From Burkholderiales bacterium (GTDB lineage: Bacteria; Pseudomonadota; Gammaproteobacteria; Burkholderiales; Burkholderiaceae_C): a DNA stretch of 33,726 bases. Under the pieces are notes generated by a model that did no database searches, was not told the DNA's origin, and saw only the letters and a program-made list of their open reading frames with translations. The position numbers and the translations under genes were made by a program. Below, piece after piece: positions 26,775-33,726 of this stretch (position 1 is its first letter; every line of letters begins with the position of its first letter). The DNA is taken from the NCBI GenBank assembly GCA_947372465.1, contig CANBTT010000032.1, positions 1 to 33,726 on the forward strand. Reading direction: 5' to 3'.

Positions 26775-28414
26775 CGATTGAACACCAAAGAAGCACTGCG
26801 CACACCGTGAGCGCTCAAGCCTTGGAGCTTGCACGTCCCACAAGCACCACGCTCAAGCCATTCAAGGCGTTCATGGTGTGTGCACTTGCAATGGGTGGCG
26901 TGTCATGCTCCTTTGTACCGACCTTGAAGGACGATGGCTTTCTTGTGCCAGCTCAATTCAAAGAAAGCAACACCAGCACAAGCAAGCCCCCAGCGTCTCA
27001 GCTTTTGAGTGCTTTGCACCCTTTGAAAGAGCCCACTTCGCCGGCCGGTGCGGCGCAAGACAAAAACCACGAAAGCGACCTTGACGCCAAGGGGGGAACG
27101 TGGGTCCCGATTGCTTGGTGGCGTTCACTTGAAGACCCTCTTCTCAATCAATTGGAGGACAAACTGTTGGCGGGCAACGTTTCAGTCTTGTCTTTGTCCA
27201 CCCAAGTGCGTGTGGCGCAGGCGAGCTTAAAGCAAGCCGAGGCCTCGCTGTTTCCGAGTTTGAACTTGAACATGTCGGCGTCTCGTGCCGCCAACCAATT
27301 GTCGGTGCCCAAGGGCACGAGCTACAGCCTGAGTGCGCCGATGAGTTGGGAGTTGGATGTGTGGGGCCGTGTAGACGCTTTGACACAGCTCGCCGCGTCC
27401 AATGCGCGGGCCAGTGAATTCGATTTGAGCCAAGCCAAAGTGTCTGTGCAGGCCTTGCTCGTGCAAAGCTATGTGAGCATGCTGGCCGCAAGGGGCCAGG
27501 AGGGCTTGCTGGGCAGAACGGTTGCTGTGTATGAGACGTCATTGGCATTGACGCAGGCGCGCTACAAAGCAGGTGTCGTCTCCAGCGCCGATGTGGCCCA
27601 AGCGAGAACGCAGCTCAAAAGCACACAAGCACAGTGGCAAGACGTGGTCTTGCAAAGAAAACAAATCGAGCACGCATTGGCGACGCTGACAGGCCTTGTG
27701 CCCGCTCAATTGAATCTGGATTTGGACCTGAGCCAAGCTCGCTCCAAGGATGCGGTTGACGCCCGCTCAAATCGAGTGGACAACGCCGCTTTGAAAGCCC
27801 TGCCCCAGGTGCCGGCTTTGCCCGAGGTCTTGGTCTTGGATGTGCTGCAATTCAGGCCCGATATCCAAGCGGCCAAGCGCCGGGTGGAGGCGGCCAATGC
27901 GCAGCTGGGCGTTGCTCGCTCGGCATTTTTCCCGCCCCTGGTCCTGTCCGCATCGGCGGGCTATCGAAACACCGATTTGGCCAGTCTGGTCAGTGCACCC
28001 AACCAGGCTTGGTCCATTGGGCCCAGTTTGGTCTTGCCCTTGTTCGATGGGGGTTCAAGGCAAGCGGCCAAAGAGAGTGCTCAAGCGCAACTGGACAATG
28101 CTTTGTTGAATTACCGACAAGTGGTCTTGAACGCCTTTCAAGAGATAGAGGACAATTTGGTGGCCCGTGAACAACTGAGCTTGATGGAGAGCTCTTGGGC
28201 CGATGCGGCTCAAAGTGCGACTCGCAACTTGGAGGTGGTGAATGCACAGTACCAAGCGGGGGTTGTGCCCTACTTGAGTGTGGTCAGCGCTCAAAGCGCC
28301 CTCTTGGGCGCACAGAGAAGCCTTCTGGATGTGCGCTCACGGCAACTCTTGGCTTGGAATCAGCTGCAAAAGAACACCTTTGTTGAGCGCCCAAAAGGGC
28401 AAGTCAAATCCTAG
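26771..28414 (+). CDS. Outer-membrane efflux channel lipoprotein, NodT/OprM family (OpmB-like)
   Basis: This is the TolC-like outer-membrane channel of the tripartite pump. The precursor has a lipoprotein signal with the lipobox at GGVSC, Cys 46. The signal is preceded by about 28 extra residues, so the true start may lie downstream, but the ATG at 26771 overlaps the mdtC stop by four bases. The mature part has the family pattern. WWRSLEDPLLNQLEDK opens the first repeat, and ALTQARYKAGVVSSADVAQA the second helical region. FRPDIQAAKRRVEAANAQLGVARSAFFP and YQAGVVPYLSVVSAQSALL follow in the C-terminal half. The length is 547 residues. The last 11 bases of the gene overlap the end of cca on the other strand. 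Confidence 0.93.
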   Translation: MTIEHQRSTAHTVSAQALELARPTSTTLKPFKAFMVCALAMGGVSCSFVPTLKDDGFLVPAQFKESNTSTSKPPASQLLSALHPLKEPTSPAGAAQDKNHESDLDAKGGTWVPIAWWRSLEDPLLNQLEDKLLAGNVSVLSLSTQVRVAQASLKQAEASLFPSLNLNMSASRAANQLSVPKGTSYSLSAPMSWELDVWGRVDALTQLAASNARASEFDLSQAKVSVQALLVQSYVSMLAARGQEGLLGRTVAVYETSLALTQARYKAGVVSSADVAQARTQLKSTQAQWQDVVLQRKQIEHALATLTGLVPAQLNLDLDLSQARSKDAVDARSNRVDNAALKALPQVPALPEVLVLDVLQFRPDIQAAKRRVEAANAQLGVARSAFFPPLVLSASAGYRNTDLASLVSAPNQAWSIGPSLVLPLFDGGSRQAAKESAQAQLDNALLNYRQVVLNAFQEIEDNLVAREQLSLMESSWADAAQSATRNLEVVNAQYQAGVVPYLSVVSAQSALLGAQRSLLDVRSRQLLAWNQLQKNTFVERPKGQVKS

Positions 28415-29588
28415 GGCGCTCACCCTGGTCTTGGGCATCGGTTGTGAGGAAGTGCTCCAAGGCAGCGAGCCTTGACTGGTGCAAGAACTCACCGACCGCT
28501 GTGCCTTGCAGGCCTTTTTGCAAGGCCAAGGCACTCAACTGCTTTGTGTCTACATTCAACATGTGATCAAACGCTTTGGAAAAAGCGCTCAAGGACCCGC
28601 TCAATTTCTCATGGGCTGCACAGTGTGCAGCGATGCTGCAAGCGGCAAGGGCTTGTTTAAGCCTTGCTGGGCGTCTGAGGCCATCCAAGGACTCGATCCA
28701 CTGGAGGGTCTCTTTGGCGTTCAAGGTTTGGATGGGCAAGAGCGCTTGGCTCAGCTGCAAAAGCAAGAGCGCCAGGTCCTTGCAGTGCGAGGGTGCTTTT
28801 AACGCGTCACACAAACTTTGGGCCTCCGACGCGCTCAAAGCCCGTGTTTGGTATGGATAAAAACACAAGGCAAAGCGGATGTCCAAGGCGCTGGAGGCCG
28901 AGGCCGCTGCGTTCAAACTTTGAAAGAACACTTCTTTATGCAGGGGCTCGCTTTGAAGAGCGATCAGTTGAGGACACAAAACGGCAAAGGCACCGCAGTC
29001 CATCAAGACCTCAAAGAGCCTAGAGGGTGTGGGCTCCATCAGGCCTTTGGCCACTTCGCTCCAAACGCGTTCAGGCACCAGGGCTTCGATTTCTTGCGCT
29101 TGGACCATGTTTTTGGCCAGTTCGAGGGTCTCTTTTGCAAGGGTAAAGTCGGCAAAGCGCGCGGCAAATCGGGCGAGTCGAAGCACCCTGACAGGGTCCT
29201 CCTGAAAAGCGGGGCTCACGTGTCGAAAGACTTTGGCTTTGAGGTCATTGGCGCCTCCAAAGGGGTCGATCAGCGTGCCGCTTTCTGATTGGGCCATGGC
29301 ATTGATGGTGAGGTCACGCCTTGCGAGATCTTCTTCAAGCGTGACGTCTGGGGACGCATGAAAGGTAAACCCATGGTAGCCAGGTGCACTTTTTCGCTCC
29401 GTCCTGGCCAACGCGAACTCTTCATGGGTTTTGGGGTGAAGGAAGACGGGAAAGTCTTTCCCAACGGGTGCAAAGCCCAGTGCGCTCATCTCCTTTGGGC
29501 TTGAACCCACCACCACCCAGTCGCGGTCCTTCACGGCAAGACCCAGCAACTCGTCTCTTACAGCGCCACCCACCAGAAATACTTGCAT
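28404..29588 (-). CDS. cca: CCA-adding tRNA nucleotidyltransferase with a degenerate HD region
   Basis: Cca adds or repairs the 3'-terminal CCA of tRNAs without a template. The catalytic half is intact: MQVFLVGGAVRDELLG, the metal-binding DRD in VKDRDWVVVGS, PDVTLEEDLARRDLTINAMA, HVSPAFQEDPVRVLRLARFAARF and the PERVWSE helix. In E. coli the C-terminal part carries an HD phosphohydrolase site (CHDLGKG, RHHGHG, a later HD). Here the matching stretch reads RFALCFYPYQT and then jumps ahead, so all these residues are absent. The phosphatase/phosphodiesterase activity should be lost. The ATG at 29588 matches the family start; another in-frame ATG is at 29600. Length is 394 residues, shorter than the 412 of E. 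coli. It is convergent with, and overlaps, the efflux operon. Confidence 0.93.
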   Translation of the reverse strand: MQVFLVGGAVRDELLGLAVKDRDWVVVGSSPKEMSALGFAPVGKDFPVFLHPKTHEEFALARTERKSAPGYHGFTFHASPDVTLEEDLARRDLTINAMAQSESGTLIDPFGGANDLKAKVFRHVSPAFQEDPVRVLRLARFAARFADFTLAKETLELAKNMVQAQEIEALVPERVWSEVAKGLMEPTPSRLFEVLMDCGAFAVLCPQLIALQSEPLHKEVFFQSLNAAASASSALDIRFALCFYPYQTRALSASEAQSLCDALKAPSHCKDLALLLLQLSQALLPIQTLNAKETLQWIESLDGLRRPARLKQALAACSIAAHCAAHEKLSGSLSAFSKAFDHMLNVDTKQLSALALQKGLQGTAVGEFLHQSRLAALEHFLTTDAQDQGERPRI

Positions 29589-29841
29589 CGAATGTCTCAT
29601 TTGAACTGTGCAGGACCGAAGAAATCCATTGCAGCATCATAAGCTTCATTGGCGGCTCAATGAGCTGCTTTGGGCAAGAGAATGAATTTGACTCAAAAAA
29701 GACACATTTCCCGTTGAACCCCCCCATTTTTTAGGATTTAATTTTCCGAAAAATAAGTCATAAAAATCCAAATTTTATGAGGCCATTGAGCCTGGGCAAG
29801 ACCCCACATCATTTCACCCGAGCGATTGAATTTCGGATGGA
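29589..29841. other. AT-rich intergenic region upstream of cca
   Basis: This region lies between cca and the end of the NDUFA9-like gene, both on the minus strand. The part at about 29690-29780 is very rich in A and T and probably contains the cca promoter, but I could not fix a -35/-10 pair. No terminator-like hairpin was found after the NDUFA9-like gene. Confidence 0.35.
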
Positions 29842-30840
29842 TCAGGCATGCGGCATGAAAACCGAGCCGATGGACTTGGGGGCCAAGAGACCCAACGCTT
29901 TGAGCCCTGGGTACTTGCCACTCAAGGTGTTGGGGATTTGCATGGAGGCGACATTGTCCAAGCTCATCAAGGTCTTGCCAGGCAAATGTTGCATGAAAAA
30001 AGCTTGTAACTTGGCCAAGGGCAAAGGCAAAGGCCAGACGGGTCTTGTCTGTCCTGCAAAGCGTCCAGCAATGTTCACCAAGGCTTGGAGACTGAAGACT
30101 TCTGGACCACCGAGCTCAAAGATTTCAGGGTTTGACTCGCTCCCACTCAAATGCTGGGCGCCTTGAATGCAAGCGACCATGGCGCTCACCACATCTTGGA
30201 CCCAAATGGGCTGAAAGCGCGCATCTGCGCATCCCAGGGGCACCACAGGAAATATTTTCTGCAGGCTTGCAAACAAGTTGATGAATTGATCGTCTGCACC
30301 GAAGATGACGCTTGGACGAAGAATGCTCAAAGGCGTCTTTGACGCTTGGCAGATGCCAATGACGGCGTTTTCTGCTTCTCCTTTGCTTTTCAAATAAAGG
30401 GACGGGGCGCTCTTGAAGGCCTCGTGGTCCGCGCCCAAGGCGCTCATTTGAAGGAAGTGAATGGGCCGCACGCGCGGGTCTGTCTGGGTCTCGGTGACTG
30501 AGCCCTTTAGGGGCTTGTTTTCAAAGTGTGCCGAATTGATCTTGGCACAGGCCTTGGCCACTTGGCTTGCCAGTTGAACATGGGTGTGCTGAAACGCTTC
30601 TGCGCTGCCATGCAAGATAGCCACCAAATTGATCACCGCATCTTGGTCTTGGATCAATGCTTGGAGCACTTTTTCATCATACACATTGGCTTTCACCACG
30701 TCCACAAAGGGCAGCGTTTGAATGCTTCGGGCGGGCAATCGACGGGTCGGTACAGTGACACGCCATTGAAGACGGTTCAAGGCCTCACACAAGTGGTGCC
30801 CCACAAAGCCTGAGCCACCGAGAACGAGTATTTTTTTCAT
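29842..30840 (-). CDS. Complex I NDUFA9 subunit family protein (atypical SDR, NAD(P)-binding)
   Basis: This is a 333-residue atypical SDR, related to the NDUFA9 accessory subunit of complex I and to NAD-dependent sugar epimerases. The nucleotide-binding loop is at the N-terminus in MKKILVLGGSGFVGHHLCEAL. VINLVAILHG and HFLQMSALGAD follow, with a YLKSKGEAENAV helix holding the Tyr-Lys pair, then LRPSVIFGADDQFINLFA and PIWVQDVVSAMVAC. In bacteria the substrate and the link to complex I are unproven. The ATG at 30840 places the loop correctly; the frame continues to a TTG at 30864 without a ribosome site. In Burkholderiales this gene commonly lies near cca, as here. Confidence 0.9.
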   Translation of the reverse strand: MKKILVLGGSGFVGHHLCEALNRLQWRVTVPTRRLPARSIQTLPFVDVVKANVYDEKVLQALIQDQDAVINLVAILHGSAEAFQHTHVQLASQVAKACAKINSAHFENKPLKGSVTETQTDPRVRPIHFLQMSALGADHEAFKSAPSLYLKSKGEAENAVIGICQASKTPLSILRPSVIFGADDQFINLFASLQKIFPVVPLGCADARFQPIWVQDVVSAMVACIQGAQHLSGSESNPEIFELGGPEVFSLQALVNIAGRFAGQTRPVWPLPLPLAKLQAFFMQHLPGKTLMSLDNVASMQIPNTLSGKYPGLKALGLLAPKSIGSVFMPHA

Positions 30841-31440
30841 GAGATCTTTGAAATGAATGGGCAAGAAGAAAAAAGGAAAATCAAGTGACAGGGGCGGATG
30901 AGAAGAAATTCAGTCGAACACAATGGCTTCAACACGGGTCTGTACATCGTCAACCACCAAGGGCTGGGCCAACGGATTGCATTGAAGCTTTCGAATTCGC
31001 CAGTCGCGAGAACTCAATGGATGACCATGCACGGCACCTTGTGTGTTCTTTATTCCGTTGAAAGGGTCAACGCCGTGAAGAACAATTTCAGATCGGGCTC
31101 AGTCTGTCGGCCATCCATCGCTCTTTAAACCCGGGCGATTCACGCCATCCGAGCCTTTGAGCCATGGGGGAAGTGACCGTTCATTTCAGCGAACCCATCG
31201 GACCGTTGATCACGTTTGCATCGAGGTGCGCCCGCGGTCTTTTTTTTGGCCGATCAGTTGACGTTCAACGGGGTGTCTTTCACGCAAGTTGTTTTGTTCT
31301 ATGAATGCTTTTGGAGCCGTCATCACGAAGGAGCCACGGGTCTTCTCAAAGTTGCAGGTCTATCAACACGCAAAGACTCAAAAAAGCCTGCTTCAGTATA
31401 GCGATGCCTTGTGTGCTGTCAAGTTGGTTGATGCATTAAA
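30841..31440. other. Gene-free region between the NDUFA9-like gene and groEL
   Basis: About 600 bases hold no reading frame that I recognise. The longest frames (for example 30898-31128 and 31289-31492 on plus, and a minus-strand frame ending at 30911) have no family motif, no good ribosome site and no coherent composition. Several short stretches read protein-like in different frames. This could mean a decayed gene, but I cannot assign one. The promoter of the NDUFA9-like gene must lie at its left end. Confidence 0.4.
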
Positions 31441-31468
31441 AAAGCCCAAGACCGAAGTCTTGGGCTTT
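31435..31468 (-). terminator. Strong intrinsic terminator of the groES-groEL operon
   Basis: Read on the minus strand, AAAGCCCAAGAC, a TTCG tetraloop and GTCTTGGGCTTT form a perfect 12-bp stem (31441-31468). A run of T and then AATGC follows. The C(UUCG)G loop is an especially stable RNA tetraloop. It sits about 75 bases after the groEL stop. Confidence 0.92.
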
Positions 31469-31543
31469 GAGGATCTCGCCTGGGGTCTTTGAAGAACCCC
31501 AAGATTTTTTGAAACCCTGGGTCTCTTCAAGAGACGATGGGGA

Positions 31544-33214
<1,671 letters not shown>

Positions 33215-33222
33215 TTAAAAAA

Positions 33223-33513
33223 TTACTTCTCAACCACTGCGAAGAGGTCTTCTTCTTTCATGACGAGCAACTCTTCGCCGTCAACTTTGACGGTTTGGCC
33301 GCTGTATTTGCCAAACAGAACTTTGTCGCCGACTTTCACGCCAACGGCAACCAAGTCGCCTTTGTCGTTTTTCTTGCCAGGACCGACGGCCAAAATTTCG
33401 CCTTGATCAGGCTTTTCAGCTGCGTTGTCAGGAATGACGATGCCTGAGGCTGTCTTTGTTTCTTGTTCTAAACGCTTGACGATCACGCGATCGTGCAGAG
33501 GACGTAGTTTCAT
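33223..33513 (-). CDS. groS: Co-chaperonin GroES (10 kDa, Hsp10)
   Basis: GroES is the seven-subunit lid of the GroEL chamber. This 96-residue protein has [21 protein letters not shown] at the start, the mobile loop [15 protein letters not shown] that contacts Gro[11 protein letters not shown], and [23 protein letters not shown], given as separate family blocks. GGAG is about five bases before the ATG. It is the first gene of the operon, behind a promoter and a CIRCE operator at 33605-33658, with a leader of about 90 bases. Confidence 0.99.
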   Translation of the reverse strand: MKLRPLHDRVIVKRLEQETKTASGIVIPDNAAEKPDQGEILAVGPGKKNDKGDLVAVGVKVGDKVLFGKYSGQTVKVDGEELLVMKEEDLFAVVEK

Positions 33514-33604
33514 TGCATCTCCAAAAGAATACTAAAAGGTTAAAAACGTTGGATAAACATGGGTTTATCTGCCATTCAATCGCTAAATGTTGCCATACAT
33601 ATTG

Positions 33605-33631
33605 TTAGCACTCACTTTAGTCGAGTGCTAA
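33605..33631 (-). promoter_or_regulatory. CIRCE operator (HrcA binding site) of groES-groEL
   Basis: TTAGCACTC (33605-33613), a nine-base spacer and GAGTGCTAA (33623-33631) match the CIRCE consensus TTAGCACTC-N9-GAGTGCTAA exactly. The heat-shock repressor HrcA binds such elements. The site touches the -10 box on its upstream side, so bound HrcA would cover the transcription start. Confidence 0.96.
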
Positions 33632-33660
33632 TTATAGGGGCTTAATTTTAAATTTCAAGG
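33631..33660 (-). promoter_or_regulatory. groES promoter, sigma-70 with sigma-32-like features
   Basis: On the minus strand TTGAAA (33653-33658), 16 bases and a perfect TATAAT (33631-33636) make a strong sigma-70 promoter. The same bases read CTTGAAA and, 12 bases on, CCCCTAT, close to the sigma-32 pattern CTTGAAA/CCCCATNT. Dual control by RpoH and HrcA, known in some betaproteobacteria, is plausible here. Confidence 0.75.
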
Positions 33661-33726
33661 CCCATTGGAAGAAGATTTTGAATTCAATGCTGTCTCCCTT
33701 GGTGGGTCTATTTAAAATACATTGAT

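Noticed and set aside
18657..28414. Efflux operon as the secretion system for the RTX-like proteins
   Set aside because: The pump subunits are clearly RND transporters with the Asp-Asp/Lys proton relay. Type I secretion needs an ABC exporter and an HlyD-type adaptor, neither of which is present here.
29777..30166. Plus-strand open frame opposite the NDUFA9-like gene
   Set aside because: It overlaps a well-supported gene on the other strand and has no recognisable domain.
30898..31128. Small plus-strand frame in the gap before groEL
   Set aside because: No ribosome site, no motif and no hydrophobic segment; listed only as part of the gene-free region.
31216..31492. Two overlapping small plus-strand frames ending near the groEL terminator
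   Set aside because: One runs through the groEL terminator hairpin, and neither shows a family motif.

Overview
The window looks like a chromosomal piece of a betaproteobacterium of the order Burkholderiales, most likely Comamonadaceae or a close relative. The evidence is the ArgB sequence with slmA downstream, the TtcA and FolB types, a cca gene near a 'complex I NDUFA9 subunit family' gene, and a groES-groEL operon behind a perfect CIRCE element. No tRNA, rRNA, CRISPR array, insertion sequence or phage gene was seen. Most of the window is core housekeeping DNA.

Layout: (1) 1-108, the 3' end of a protein whose tail resembles that of metzincin-type metalloproteases. (2) 177-1007 (-), a cyclophilin lipoprotein. 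(3) 1443-2966 (-), a membrane-bound priming sugar-phosphate transferase of the WbaP type, with no polysaccharide cluster beside it. (4) 3370-5222 (+), argB and slmA. (5) 5301-6380 (-), a malate/lactate dehydrogenase family enzyme, and 6653-7522 (+), an FAH-family enzyme. (6) 7725-9677 (-), two tandem folB genes followed by ttcA. (7) 9798-15962 (+), a four-gene accessory operon: a DUF1800 lipoprotein, a Tat-exported DUF1501 protein, a serralysin-like zinc protease and a smaller repeat protein without a protease domain. (8) 15980-18469, an SDR with the pteridine-reductase Asp-Tyr-Lys signature (-), a MidA-like methyltransferase (+) and a DUF2905 membrane protein (+). (9) 18657-28414 (+), a complete RND efflux operon of the MdtABC/MuxABC type with its own outer-membrane channel. 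(10) 28404-30840 (-), cca and the NDUFA9-like gene. (11) 31544-33513 (-), groEL and groES with promoter, operator and terminator.

The best candidate for an under-described system is the operon at 9798-15962. Two widespread but uncharacterised exported families (DUF1800, DUF1501) are co-transcribed with a zinc protease and a second protein that share a C-terminal domain of about 115 residues and a roughly 45-residue beta-rich module. The block lies between pterin genes (folB x2 and the FolM/PTR1-like SDR), which suggests it was inserted into an older pterin/tRNA-modification neighbourhood. I infer a secreted or surface protease module, but no dedicated secretion genes are beside it.

Other points worth a second look: a Cca whose HD-phosphohydrolase motifs are all missing, an operator-like inverted repeat with an extra half-site upstream of the efflux operon, a hairpin between mdtA and mdtB, and a tail-to-tail overlap between the efflux operon and cca. 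Domain assignments come from reading the sequence, not from a database search.
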